A stretch of 64,000 nt of DNA. Origin: Cyanophora paradoxa. Taxonomy: Eukaryota; Glaucocystophyceae; Cyanophorales; Cyanophoraceae. Below are positions 35,459 through 43,925 of this stretch, one piece after another (position 1 is the first letter of the stretch; each line of letters starts with the position of its first letter). The notes under the pieces are model-generated. The model saw only the letters and a list, made by a program, of their open reading frames with translations, was not told the DNA's origin and made no database searches. The stretch is from NCBI GenBank assembly GCA_004431415.1, contig QPMI01000437.1:1-64000 (forward strand), given 5' to 3'. Both the position numbers and the translations under genes were made by a program.

Positions 35459-35860
35459 CTAACTCGGAAATCGCAATACTCTATGTTTCTCCGATTTCTC
35501 CAACCCTGAAAACACACCTGTTATTCTCTCATCTATCTCATGAGATACTCTCGTGGTTTTTCTCTCTGCTTCTAATCCACAACTGAATATATCAATCGCC
35601 AACATACCTTCATTTGAGTAACAATGAGCAGTGCAATGGCTCTCATCCAGCAGAAGAACCATTGCAAAACCAGGAGGAGAAATACCACCATCGAAAATCT
35701 CGCAATGCTTGTGAACTACTCGAATACCTTGCTCTTGAATAATAGTTTGCAAGAACTGCATTAACCACCTGGTTGTTGTCTCCAAGTTTTCCACTCCTAC
35801 TGCTAATTGGGTTCTGAATTTGTAATCCAGCATCACATGGAAGCCTCGATGAGTATTCAT
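35459..35860 (-). CDS. speD: SpeD-like S-adenosylmethionine decarboxylase proenzyme
   Basis: This 133-residue protein matches the small prokaryotic-type AdoMet decarboxylase, which self-cleaves and forms a pyruvoyl cofactor to make decarboxylated AdoMet for spermidine synthesis. The key residues are in order: LLLDESHCTAHC holds the Glu73-Ser74 cleavage pair and His75/His79, and DIFSCG holds the conserved Cys94. The preceding IFDGGISPPGFAMVLLLDE matches the strand and loop before the cleavage site. Length fits single-domain SpeD. The gene reads toward the left end and its last codons (from about residue 104) lie inside the TIR, so the opposite TIR carries an orphan copy of the 3' end. Related SpeD-fold proteins can act on other substrates (ornithine or arginine), so specificity is unproven. 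Confidence 0.8.
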   Translation of the reverse strand: MNTHRGFHVMLDYKFRTQLAVGVENLETTTRWLMQFLQTIIQEQGIRVVHKHCEIFDGGISPPGFAMVLLLDESHCTAHCYSNEGMLAIDIFSCGLEAERKTTRVSHEIDERITGVFSGLEKSEKHRVLRFPS

Positions 35861-35900
35861 TTATGAATAATTTAGAAAAATTAAAAACGCGATTGGTAGA

Positions 35901-36050
35901 ATGCGAACCATCTTAGCAAGAGTGCTACCTTATGAGTTGGTGGATATCATTCTGTTGCACTACCACAAGACCTGTCCAAACTGCTTTGACACATGCATAA
36001 TCACCAAGGGAAAATGGGGAAAGATTCTCATTTCTCTCTCAAAGATCTAA
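35901..36050 (+). CDS. Small Cys-rich protein, 49 residues
   Basis: This short ORF starts MRTILARVLPYELVDIILLH and carries a CPNCFDTC cluster (C-x2-C-x3-C). The LPYELVDIIL stretch resembles the start of an F-box-like helix, but the protein is too short to assign. It fills the gap between two minus-strand genes and overlaps the end of the next one by four bases. Its coding status rests on protein-like composition only. Confidence 0.4.
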   Translation: MRTILARVLPYELVDIILLHYHKTCPNCFDTCIITKGKWGKILISLSKI

Positions 36051-36319
36051 TCGAAATATAATACTACTGGTTTATCATCTATCACAATTCCTGATGTAGT
36101 CTTTTTTCTATATGCATGAGAGGATTTCTTGTTGCACTCTCTGCATCCACTTCCCCTTACATGATTAAATGGGTAGGTTTGCAGGATCTTGTTGCATTTA
36201 AGGCATCTAACAGATACCTTCTCTTGTGCTTTTATATAGACTGTCTCACTATAATCGAATTTAGCATCACCATGAACCATCATTGCAGATTCTATGAATT
36301 GCTTTGTTTTATCATCCAT
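36047..36319 (-). CDS. DUF723-like zinc-motif protein
   Basis: A 90-residue protein with a pattern familiar from short repeats in phage and giant-virus endonuclease-associated proteins: FIESAMMVHGDAKFDYSET, then VSVRCLKCNKILQTYP and GSGCRECNKK. Two CxxC pairs suggest a zinc knuckle. In that family the domain usually accompanies homing-type nucleases as a DNA-binding module; here it stands alone. The C-terminal tail is not recognised. Confidence 0.55.
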   Translation of the reverse strand: MDDKTKQFIESAMMVHGDAKFDYSETVYIKAQEKVSVRCLKCNKILQTYPFNHVRGSGCRECNKKSSHAYRKKTTSGIVIDDKPVVLYFD

Positions 36320-36346
36320 CCCTCTCTCTATATATACCTGAGATTT

Positions 36347-37174
36347 CTATGGAGCAGTATCCTGCCCGAAAATGGGGAAGTAGCGATTTGTGCCGTAATA
36401 TTCTGCATATGTATTCTGTCTTGCAATAGCATCGGTTCTCTCAGCATAGAGAATGCATTTGTAGATACCAAATCTGGTGGCTCTCACCAAGAATTGGTAA
36501 TCTTCAAGACCGAAATTCACTCCATGATAAGCAATTCCGAAATTGTCATATGGGGTGATCACAACTGCAATATTTGGGGTTCCACCCTCCACTTGACAGA
36601 CAGCATAAACATCTGGTGGAATATCGACAACCACCTTGTAGTGGTCACCAATCTCAACAAGAGAATCAACTACTGATGTCTGCTCATTCACAACAATTGG
36701 GAAGATCTTGATAATATATGGTGCATTCATACTGGGGACATAGGTGCGAATTCTGGTGTTGGGATCAATGGGATTGGGTTGATCATTTACGAAAAGAGGC
36801 GCACCAACAGCTCCACCAATCCGAAGACCATCACCAATATATGCTCCCCCCGTTTTGCAGTTAATAGCTCCCGACCGAGATTCAAAAGAATAAGTAGAAA
36901 GAGGATCACCATAACTGTCTGGGTCTCCATAATGGGCAGAAAAGTTTGCATTTGTGACAAGTAGTTTCGTTGTCTTAACTATACCATTATTTTTATCACA
37001 TCTGAGTTCCTGCAATCTCAATTTATGGGTGGAACCAAAAGTATTCATGGTAGGTTGGACTTCTGTGGATTGGAGACCTTCTACATCATCAAAGGTAGCA
37101 TGCTGCAAAACGTGATTTGCAGGTGCTGCTAATGATAGTTGGGGTGTAATAATTCGCTCTACTGGGGCAGCCAT
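36347..37174 (-). CDS. Fibre-like protein 1 (shared base, unique head)
   Basis: A 275-residue member of a four-gene tandem family. Residues about 1-110 form the shared base: VEGLQSTE, then RLQELRCDKNNGIVKTTKLL and a later SGAINCKTGGAYIGDGLRIG segment. The C-terminal half is beta-rich and differs from the neighbours (NIAVVITPYDNFGIAYHGVN; FLVRATRFGIYKCILYAERT). It partly resembles the head of the adjacent 37198 protein (YDHFGTGF; GKYTITVMGIRTD). A conserved base with an exchangeable head is what one expects of virion fibres or receptor-binding proteins. No signal peptide or membrane segment is visible. Function is inferred from architecture. Confidence 0.6.
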   Translation of the reverse strand: MAAPVERIITPQLSLAAPANHVLQHATFDDVEGLQSTEVQPTMNTFGSTHKLRLQELRCDKNNGIVKTTKLLVTNANFSAHYGDPDSYGDPLSTYSFESRSGAINCKTGGAYIGDGLRIGGAVGAPLFVNDQPNPIDPNTRIRTYVPSMNAPYIIKIFPIVVNEQTSVVDSLVEIGDHYKVVVDIPPDVYAVCQVEGGTPNIAVVITPYDNFGIAYHGVNFGLEDYQFLVRATRFGIYKCILYAERTDAIARQNTYAEYYGTNRYFPIFGQDTAP

Positions 37175-37197
37175 TTTACATTAAAGTGATATATAAT

Positions 37198-38043
37198 TTA
37201 TGGGGTGGGGTCATCAATTACATCTGGCTCTTGGTAAAACCCTGTTTGAGAAAGAGTATCAGGAGTAACACCTCTAAGAGCTGAGACAGCAGCTATATCT
37301 GTTCTGATCCCCATAACTGTAATTGTATATTTTCCAATATCTGTAACAAACAGATCATAGGTGAAATTGTTATTATAAACACAGAACCCTGTGCCGAAAT
37401 GATCATATCCTTGAACACTGAAATTGTATCTGTGACCTGGCTGGTTATTGTTGGCTCTACATAAAGAAAGCATTGCAGAAGGAATGACCAGCCCTCTCAT
37501 TACTCTTTTGGTTCCTTCAATCAATTCAGAGTTTTCAAGTGTGACAGTATAACCTTGGTAAAATTGAATAAGTGGCTGTTGTGCAACTGGTATATATAAT
37601 CGAATTCGTTGGGGGTCTTCAACATTCTGTTCAAGAGTATCTGGGACATCATTATACGAAATTGAGGATGAAAGCTGACCTGAAACTCTGCAACCACCAC
37701 CAATAAATGCGCCACCTGATCTCACAGTTACAGCAGCAGAATTCTTATCGAAATCGAGGGCTTTCAGATCAACACTGTAAGCATCAGGACCTCCATTAGT
37801 TGGTTGGAAGAAGTTCGCATTTGAGACAAGGAGTCGAGTGGTTTTAACCACACCAGAATTCTTGTCTGCTCTCAGTTCTTTAACCCGAATAATCGAGTTT
37901 TTATCAAAGGAGTTACCATTGGAATTGGGTCTCTCAGTAGATTCCAAACCACGAACCTCATCATTAACTTCATGCTGGCGAAAGTGCATTGCAGGGGATC
38001 CAAGGGAATATATAGGCAGTTGAACTCGATTATATTCACCCAT
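37198..38043 (-). CDS. Fibre-like protein 2 (shared base, head related to protein 1)
   Basis: A 281-residue paralogue. The start at MGEYNRVQLPIY (38043) was chosen over 38082 because it lines up with the paralogues' starts. The base has VRGLESTE, IIRVKELRADKNSGVVKTTR and VTVRSGGAFIGGGCRVSGQL. The head (about 160-281) contains FSVQGYDHFGTGFCVYNNNF and IGKYTITVMGIRTDIAAVS, paralleling protein 1 but not the C1q-like heads of proteins 3 and 4. A virion attachment role is inferred. Confidence 0.6.
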   Translation of the reverse strand: MGEYNRVQLPIYSLGSPAMHFRQHEVNDEVRGLESTERPNSNGNSFDKNSIIRVKELRADKNSGVVKTTRLLVSNANFFQPTNGGPDAYSVDLKALDFDKNSAAVTVRSGGAFIGGGCRVSGQLSSSISYNDVPDTLEQNVEDPQRIRLYIPVAQQPLIQFYQGYTVTLENSELIEGTKRVMRGLVIPSAMLSLCRANNNQPGHRYNFSVQGYDHFGTGFCVYNNNFTYDLFVTDIGKYTITVMGIRTDIAAVSALRGVTPDTLSQTGFYQEPDVIDDPTP

Positions 38044-38078
38044 TGCTTCTTTTACTAAGAAGGAAAGAAAAATAATGT

Positions 38079-38345
38079 TCATTGTTCTTCTGTGACATTA
38101 TTATACTCGATGCCTTTCTTTACAGTTCCCCTTTGGAATGCCTGTAATACAATTGCTTCCTTTGAGGTTGGTATTTGAACTCCTGATGAGATGCAAGATT
38201 GAATCTCTTTCTGAACAATGTCATCAATTGCAATTCTTGCCCTGTTATGAACCACATTATCAATCCAATCCTGAACAGAAGCGGCACAGAATTCCATTCC
38301 CAGCTTCTCAGTATCTGAGAGAACTACTTGGTAGATATTCGACAT
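38079..38345 (-). CDS. Small conserved-looking protein between fibre genes
   Basis: 88 residues from MSNIYQVVLSDTEKLGMEF (an upstream Met at 38378 is possible). It reads AASVQDWIDNVVHNRARIAI followed by a Glu/Gln-rich helix. From memory, small phage proteins near tail or capsid genes have the same layout (LT-x-x-E-x-x-A...DPQxWIxNAVxxRxRxAxxEI), so a structural accessory role is possible. Its position between two fibre-like genes supports this. Confidence 0.5.
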   Translation of the reverse strand: MSNIYQVVLSDTEKLGMEFCAASVQDWIDNVVHNRARIAIDDIVQKEIQSCISSGVQIPTSKEAIVLQAFQRGTVKKGIEYNNVTEEQ

Positions 38346-38367
38346 TCCTACTTTATAAAGAGAAAAT

Positions 38368-39390
38368 TTATGTGACACTCAAAAGTTCACCTGTGAATGT
38401 TGTTCGATTTGTGTAGCTACCCCCATTATTTGTTACAAGTGTTATATACTCACCCATAGCAATGTTGAGAATTACACTAATGTAAAGCGGTTTATTCGTA
38501 AGAGTGGAGTTATTTTGTGTTATAATACTTTGACCCCCTGGGTCTTGGTCATTTACTTTTAAAGAGAGACTTATTGGACTACTTGATGTTGAATGGGTAT
38601 ATGCTGTAAATCTGTAATGACCTGCAACAGGAGCAGTGAACCTACCATTACCCACATTGAATGCCCCCCTATTATTCACAAACACTACCCCCCAATTGAT
38701 AAGAGCAGTTTCACTGGTAGCAACATGAGGATAATTAAGTTGAACAGAAAATCGAGGCTGAAAATCATATTTTAAATAACAATTTGTATTAATTGTCAAG
38801 CGATTGGCTTCAAGAGTAGCCAAAACATCACTATTGCGTTTCAAAACAAGATTTACATCTGCTCCTGTATCGATCTCAGGTGTGACCACCTTGGAAGTTG
38901 CTGTTATTATCGATTGTGTTGTTTCTGGAATACTTATGCCTCCATGGGCTGTTACTGAACCTGTAAATGTGCTTGTTCCTGTAATGTTCACTTGATTGGC
39001 TGTTAGAGTTCCATCAATCCTTGCCCCATCTCCAATATATGCCCCTCCACTTCTAACTGAAAGAGCAGCATTATTAATTGTATTATCAAAAGTAACTATT
39101 TTGGGTGTGGTGAACCCTCCCACATTGTCATAAATTGCTGTATCTGAAACAATTTGACCTGATTGGACTTGGTTCTTGTTAGATACAATGAGACCTGTGG
39201 TTCTCACTTTTCCCCCATTGCGATCACATCGAATTTCTTTACATCTAATCACAGAGTTCTGTGAAAACGAATCCGCCCCTGTTGTTTCTGTGCAAATAAA
39301 CCCAGGTGTTGCATCTGTTACTGTATGGTTCAGTTGATGTATTTCTGGGGCGGCATAACAGAAAACAGGAACAGCAATTTGTGTAGACAT
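38368..39390 (-). CDS. Fibre-like protein 3 with C1q/TNF-like head
   Basis: 340 residues. The base (about 1-150) has ATPGFICTETTGADSF, VIRCKEIRCDRNGGKVRTTG and LSVRSGGAYIGDGARIDGTL, almost the same as protein 4. A middle shaft follows (NQVNITGTSTFTGSVTAHGG; TPEIDTGADVNLVLKRNSD). The C-terminal about 130 residues match a C1q/TNF-like jelly roll: INWGVVFVNNRGAFNVGNGR, FTAPVAGHYRFTAYTHSTSS, SLKVND and a final MGEYITLVTNNGG. C1q-like heads form trimers and bind ligands, and are common on viral and bacterial spikes. A TATA-like AT-rich element lies within 25 bp upstream of the start. Confidence 0.65.
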   Translation of the reverse strand: MSTQIAVPVFCYAAPEIHQLNHTVTDATPGFICTETTGADSFSQNSVIRCKEIRCDRNGGKVRTTGLIVSNKNQVQSGQIVSDTAIYDNVGGFTTPKIVTFDNTINNAALSVRSGGAYIGDGARIDGTLTANQVNITGTSTFTGSVTAHGGISIPETTQSIITATSKVVTPEIDTGADVNLVLKRNSDVLATLEANRLTINTNCYLKYDFQPRFSVQLNYPHVATSETALINWGVVFVNNRGAFNVGNGRFTAPVAGHYRFTAYTHSTSSSPISLSLKVNDQDPGGQSIITQNNSTLTNKPLYISVILNIAMGEYITLVTNNGGSYTNRTTFTGELLSVT

Positions 39391-39412
39391 TCTTTATACT
39401 ATACTGATAATA

Positions 39413-40483
39413 TTATGTTGCACTAACAAGATCACAAGAAAGATAGTATCTGATATCAAATTGAAGAGTGGCACCAGAACTATTGCGCATATCAAAGGAG
39501 TCACCTTGAATAAGAGAAAGTAAAACTTCAAATGAAATTGGAGTTACAAATGTATTAGAAATCCCCGCGGACGGCATTGAAACCCTTGTTTGGAGGGTTG
39601 TAGGATTTCCATTTAAATAAATGCTGGTAGCAATATGAGTATAAGAGGTTGTGCCAGCTCTCATGCATGCAAAGAACACCCTATATACTCCGGAAACAGG
39701 AGCTGTAAATTTTGTGGATGCAAAGTTTCCCTCATTGTTTACAAAATAAGCTCCACCTGTAAAGGAAAATGCTGTTGCATTGTTAAGTATTACTGTCCCT
39801 GTCATACCAGGAGCTTGTCTTGATATATTCATTCTTGGACAATAGGTTCGTTTCAGACCACTATTTTCCGGGATTGTGATTACATTCAGATCTGTTATTG
39901 TCTTTTCGAGAGTGAAAATGGTATCTCCGTTTCGTTTGTAATTCATATTCACATTTGTCCCATTGTCTATCTCAGGTGTTTGAACTCTTGTGGTTGCTTT
40001 TCGAGTTTCAACGCTAACAGTTCCCGAGAGTCCACCATTGAAGGTCATCAATCCTGTAAATGAACTTGTTCCATTCACATTAAATTGATTTGCTGTCAGA
40101 GTTCCTGCTACATTTGCTCCATCACCAATGTAGGCTCCTCCACTTTTCACCACAAGAGCAGAATTATTGCTTGTATTACCAAAAGTAACTATCTGTGCTG
40201 TGGTGAATCCACCCACATTATCATATATTGCTGAATTGGGGACTACCTGACCTGCTTGAACTTGGTTTTTATTCGAGATTATAATGCCTGTGGTTCTAAT
40301 CTTGCCTCCATTTCGATCACATCGAATTTCTTTGACCCTCAGTATACTGTTCTCTGTGAAAGAGGTATTACTTGTAGTTTCAGTGCAAATAAAACCGGGT
40401 GTGGAGTCGACTACTTCATGAGAGGTGCTGTGGAGTGATTTGGCTGCAAGTTCATAGTTTGGAATCTCTAAAAGGGAGGTCAT
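39413..40483 (-). CDS. Fibre-like protein 4 with C1q/TNF-like head
   Basis: 356 residues from MTSLLEIPNYELAAKS (40483), chosen because it aligns with protein 3 and follows TATAAAG. The base and shaft repeat those of protein 3 (STPGFICTETTSNTSF; RVKEIRCDRNGGKIRTTG; VVKSGGAYIGDGANVAGTL; NQFNVNGTSSFTGLM; TPEIDNGTNVNMNYKRNGD). The C-terminal head is C1q-like (YFVNNEGNFASTKFTAPVSG, VYRVFFACMRAGTTSY, LLSLIQGDSFDMRNSSG) but diverges much more than the base. This is the clearest pair showing a conserved anchor and a diversified head. Confidence 0.65.
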   Translation of the reverse strand: MTSLLEIPNYELAAKSLHSTSHEVVDSTPGFICTETTSNTSFTENSILRVKEIRCDRNGGKIRTTGIIISNKNQVQAGQVVPNSAIYDNVGGFTTAQIVTFGNTSNNSALVVKSGGAYIGDGANVAGTLTANQFNVNGTSSFTGLMTFNGGLSGTVSVETRKATTRVQTPEIDNGTNVNMNYKRNGDTIFTLEKTITDLNVITIPENSGLKRTYCPRMNISRQAPGMTGTVILNNATAFSFTGGAYFVNNEGNFASTKFTAPVSGVYRVFFACMRAGTTSYTHIATSIYLNGNPTTLQTRVSMPSAGISNTFVTPISFEVLLSLIQGDSFDMRNSSGATLQFDIRYYLSCDLVSAT

Positions 40484-40502
40484 CTTTATAATTACGAAAT
40501 AG

Positions 40503-42158
40503 TTAAATTGCGACAGCAATGTAATGAATTGTAACTGGAAATCCTGGTCTGTCAAAAGAACTTAATGGAACTATGTCAAGCTCACAAGTGAAATAGCTAC
40601 TGTAAACTTGTTTAAGCCTAACATACATTCGATAGTAGTAGGCTGTCTCATTGTGTTGTATACCAGTTGTTACAATAGGAGGGTTAGCAAAGCTGCTGTT
40701 GAAATTAATAGTGAGGTTAAACCTATGGTCAGGATTTGCCCAAAGATAAGGAGTAGTGTAAACATACGTTCCTGCTTGGATTTTCCCATTAAAATATGCA
40801 TTGAGTTGACTGGAAAGATCTGCCTCTGTAATACATCGACTGATGGTCGCATTATTTGAGGGGTTCATAGCATAGAAATTTCTTGCATAGGCATTTCCAC
40901 GAACAAGTAAGGTTTTATCAAAGTAATTCTGCGAATTGTGGAAGAACCATGTTTCTTCAAACATAGGTCCTGCTGGTTCTACAATCTGACCTGATCCTAC
41001 ATACATTGTGTTGTTGGCTCTGATTGTGGTGGCTGTGAAAGGATCAAGAGTTGGTCTATTGGTCAAATCATTGTAGTTTCCTGAGAAAATTGCAGGTTTG
41101 TTATAGATATCTGTATTCCAATCATGAGTGTGTGCAAAATCTGTAATCTCTGCCTTTGTGTGGGTGTGACCAACATATGCAACATTTCCAAGATCTGTAA
41201 TCTCTGCCTTGGTATGGGTGTGACCAACATATGCAACATTTCCGAGATCTAAGATCTCAGATTTAACATGAGTGTGAGCAAAATTAGTAATATCTGCTCT
41301 GGTGTGGAAGTGTGCAAAATCTGTAATCTGGGATTTTGTGTGAGTGTGTGCGAAATCTGTGATTTCTGCCTTTGTGTGGGTGTGTGATCTATTATTCAGA
41401 TCAAGGAAACTACCTGAGTATGCAACAGGGTGTAAATTGGATGGGGTGGGTTTATTGAGGAGATCATTATAATCTCCTGTGAAAGAGATCGTTTTCAGTT
41501 CACCCCTTCCAACATAATCAGAAGGGAGATCGATTTTAATGGGCATAATAGCTGGATCATCAGGTATCTCATACTCACCTCCTGGGTGAACCACAGGGAA
41601 GGTTTGATTGCTTTCAGTGTGGACAAAGAAGTTGCATGCTGTCACTGTTCCATCAATTACCCCACCTGTGAGAGGGAGGTAATCCCCTGTCACACCAATA
41701 TTTATACCTGCGATGATTGTATTCAGTTCTGTTTCATCTATGTAGTTTTGGGCTTGAAGGTAATCCTCTGTGACCACTCTCGAAATGGTGTCATTGTGAA
41801 TATTCTTTGCTGCTGCCCTCTGATTGATTTCTAAGACTCCCTCACCAACTCCACCATTATAATTCGTTTTGATCCATGAGATTTCGCATCTCTTGTAGTC
41901 ATCTCGATTTCCAATGAGAGCATTGGGTAACAATCTTTCTCTGGTGAATATTAATTTGGGTCTTGAACTATCTAAATCACTCACATCAGTTACATTAATT
42001 TGGATTGCTGCATCTTTGTCATCATAGTTTGCTGGATCAGATGGTAGAGAGATCAATCCTCCTGTCATTGGGATGTCATCTGCATAGTAACTGGTTAAAT
42101 AGATACCTGGTTTGGTGTCCATCAAACCGAAATTTCCGCCTGCTGCAATTATCTGCAT
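40503..42158 (-). CDS. Long tail-fibre-like protein with HTHTKAEITDF repeats
   Basis: 551 residues. The centre (about 255-345) is a tandem array of 9-16-residue units of the type HTHTKAEITDFA / HTHTKAEITDLGNVAYVG. His-x-His repeats like these bind metal along the axis of phage long-tail-fibre needles. Around it sit units such as ISFTGDYNDLLNKP and IFSGNYNDLTNRPT, also typical of phage fibres. The last about 100 residues (RFNLTINFNSSFANPPIVTT to the end) resemble an H-type lectin domain. It overlaps the 3' end of the upstream fibre gene by ten bases. A trimeric receptor-binding fibre is the best inference. Confidence 0.7.
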   Translation of the reverse strand: MQIIAAGGNFGLMDTKPGIYLTSYYADDIPMTGGLISLPSDPANYDDKDAAIQINVTDVSDLDSSRPKLIFTRERLLPNALIGNRDDYKRCEISWIKTNYNGGVGEGVLEINQRAAAKNIHNDTISRVVTEDYLQAQNYIDETELNTIIAGINIGVTGDYLPLTGGVIDGTVTACNFFVHTESNQTFPVVHPGGEYEIPDDPAIMPIKIDLPSDYVGRGELKTISFTGDYNDLLNKPTPSNLHPVAYSGSFLDLNNRSHTHTKAEITDFAHTHTKSQITDFAHFHTRADITNFAHTHVKSEILDLGNVAYVGHTHTKAEITDLGNVAYVGHTHTKAEITDFAHTHDWNTDIYNKPAIFSGNYNDLTNRPTLDPFTATTIRANNTMYVGSGQIVEPAGPMFEETWFFHNSQNYFDKTLLVRGNAYARNFYAMNPSNNATISRCITEADLSSQLNAYFNGKIQAGTYVYTTPYLWANPDHRFNLTINFNSSFANPPIVTTGIQHNETAYYYRMYVRLKQVYSSYFTCELDIVPLSSFDRPGFPVTIHYIAVAI

Positions 42159-43801
42159 CCTTGTAGGGGTCTGATGTATAATTCACCCTGCATTTTGGTT
42201 CCTGCATCTATTCCTTTGAGATTCAGGTAATATTCATCTAATCTTAATCTCTCTGGTATGATATTACTTTGGTAGAGAGTAACACCATGTAAGGTGTCGA
42301 AATCATCACCTGCTGATGCGAATTTTGGTTGTTCATCTATTTCGCTCCATTTATGTCTGTGATCTTCTGGTGGAAACTCTTCTGGTTTTCCATCAATATC
42401 ACCCCAGTCATGCCTGTGATCCTCTGGTGGGAATTTGTCTGGTTTACCTAATATCTCATCCCAGTCATGGTTGTGATCCTCTGGTGGAAATCTGGCTGGT
42501 TTATTGTTGATCTGCTCCCAATCTGGGAAGAATTCCCAAATCTCTGGGCGAAATCCATCTGGTAATAATTCTTCATGGGGTTCATATGGTTGCTCATAAT
42601 CAACAACTGGTGGTTCGTGACCATCTGCTAAATATTCCTCATGGGGTTCATAATTCTGCTCATACTCATACTCTTGTGGATCTAAACCATCTGGTAGATA
42701 CTCTTCCTCATTTGGGTCATATTGATCATATTCATACTCCTGTGGGTCGAAACCATCAGGTAGGTATTCCTCCTCATCTGGAACGAATTGGTATTCGTCA
42801 AGCTCCAAAATATCGATTTCAGGTGGTAAATATTGCTCATCTATTTGCTTTCTCGGTTCAATTATAGGTTTATTTCGAACCTGCTCCCAACTCACAATGT
42901 GCTGCCCAAAGGGAACTGTCTCATCTGCTGTGTATTCTCTTCCTGGTTGCTTTTTGGGTGTTAAATCTGGTGGATCCCATGGAAGAGGAAAGGGAACTGG
43001 GACAGGTCCATTAGGTCCATAATATTCAAATATTTCTCTGATGGTCTTCTCACTAACAAGTTTCTCTCCATTTGCATAGACATTGCTTCCATGGATATTT
43101 CGCCATTGCCTGGTTCTGATACCAAGATCTTTGGTATTAGTTACCAGAGGTAAAAGGTGCCTATCCATTTCGACAAGGTCTGGATGTAAATGAATTGTTA
43201 CTGGTTGAGTGGGGCTACTGTTGACAGTGATAGACGCCTTATTCTTTGCTGTATCACCAGGTAATTGGAAACCGAATTGCGCATTAGAAGCCGAATTCGC
43301 CACAATATCTCGTGGATAAACATTGTTAGTGAACTCGATTTTGTTGGTTTCTCCATGGGGGGCTATCTGTAATATTTCGGGAATTTGTGCAATTGCATTT
43401 GATCCTTCATTATAGATTCTTAAACCACTCTGATGCCCACCCTTCTCATTTTGAACATTGAATATCAACCTTCCACTATCGAATCGAGTTGGAATATCTG
43501 GATGGGTTCCACTGGTTTTCAGTTTTCTTGGTCTGCTCCTGGTTGCTTTAATCTGGGCTACCTGATTCGATTTCACATTCCCCATGCTGAAAGCAACACT
43601 CACATCCTCTTTTTCAGGATCCATTTCGTTTATTGAAAGTGCATGCATTCTTGGGTGAGTCTTTGAGGGTTCATCTGCACTATGGTCGATTGAGATTGAC
43701 CCTCTGGCTGTCAAGTTATCGAAATTTACATGTTTGTTATCTGCCTTCCCTCTTCCTGATGAAGGAATGGTTTGCAGGTTTGCTGGATAATTGAAACTCA
43801 T
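42149..43801 (-). CDS. Long fibre-like protein with acidic and PPEDHxHDW repeats
   Basis: 550 residues. The N-terminal half is globular (about 1-250), with a DLGIRTRQWRNIHGSNVYAN segment resembling phage fibre/peptidase-S74-associated units. A Pro-rich hinge follows (PVPVPFPLPWDPP). Then come acidic Tyr/Glu repeats of type EEYLPDGFDPQEYEY (about 345-420) and three copies of a PPEDHxHDWxxIxxKPxxF unit (about 440-500). The start is preceded by CTTATAGAG and AAATAAATCTC within 35 bases. It is divergently transcribed from the HNH gene. It is probably the partner or proximal part of the fibre at 40503. Confidence 0.65.
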   Translation of the reverse strand: MSFNYPANLQTIPSSGRGKADNKHVNFDNLTARGSISIDHSADEPSKTHPRMHALSINEMDPEKEDVSVAFSMGNVKSNQVAQIKATRSRPRKLKTSGTHPDIPTRFDSGRLIFNVQNEKGGHQSGLRIYNEGSNAIAQIPEILQIAPHGETNKIEFTNNVYPRDIVANSASNAQFGFQLPGDTAKNKASITVNSSPTQPVTIHLHPDLVEMDRHLLPLVTNTKDLGIRTRQWRNIHGSNVYANGEKLVSEKTIREIFEYYGPNGPVPVPFPLPWDPPDLTPKKQPGREYTADETVPFGQHIVSWEQVRNKPIIEPRKQIDEQYLPPEIDILELDEYQFVPDEEEYLPDGFDPQEYEYDQYDPNEEEYLPDGLDPQEYEYEQNYEPHEEYLADGHEPPVVDYEQPYEPHEELLPDGFRPEIWEFFPDWEQINNKPARFPPEDHNHDWDEILGKPDKFPPEDHRHDWGDIDGKPEEFPPEDHRHKWSEIDEQPKFASAGDDFDTLHGVTLYQSNIIPERLRLDEYYLNLKGIDAGTKMQGELYIRPLQGCR

Positions 43802-43925
43802 CCCTGTTTACTCTACTTATAGAGATTTATTAAATTTGAGTAAAGTAAAGATGCCCCTTCGCCTCAAAAAATGATGTCAAAAAGTATTTAAGGATAAGTA
43901 TTATAAGGAGGAGTAACGGAGCAAA

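Larger units (their letters stand above)
34186..35554 (+). repeat. Left terminal inverted repeat
   Basis: The sequence is the reverse complement of 61345-62714. In the parts I compared the only difference is one T in a T-run near 35148-35156. It contains, from the outside in, a terminal palindrome, four copies of a CCAATTRAACAATCGAT repeat, two GTGACGCC dyad modules, and the last 30 or so codons of the SpeD-like gene. No convincing gene lies wholly inside. Several CAGTAAGA words are scattered through it. Confidence 0.95.
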
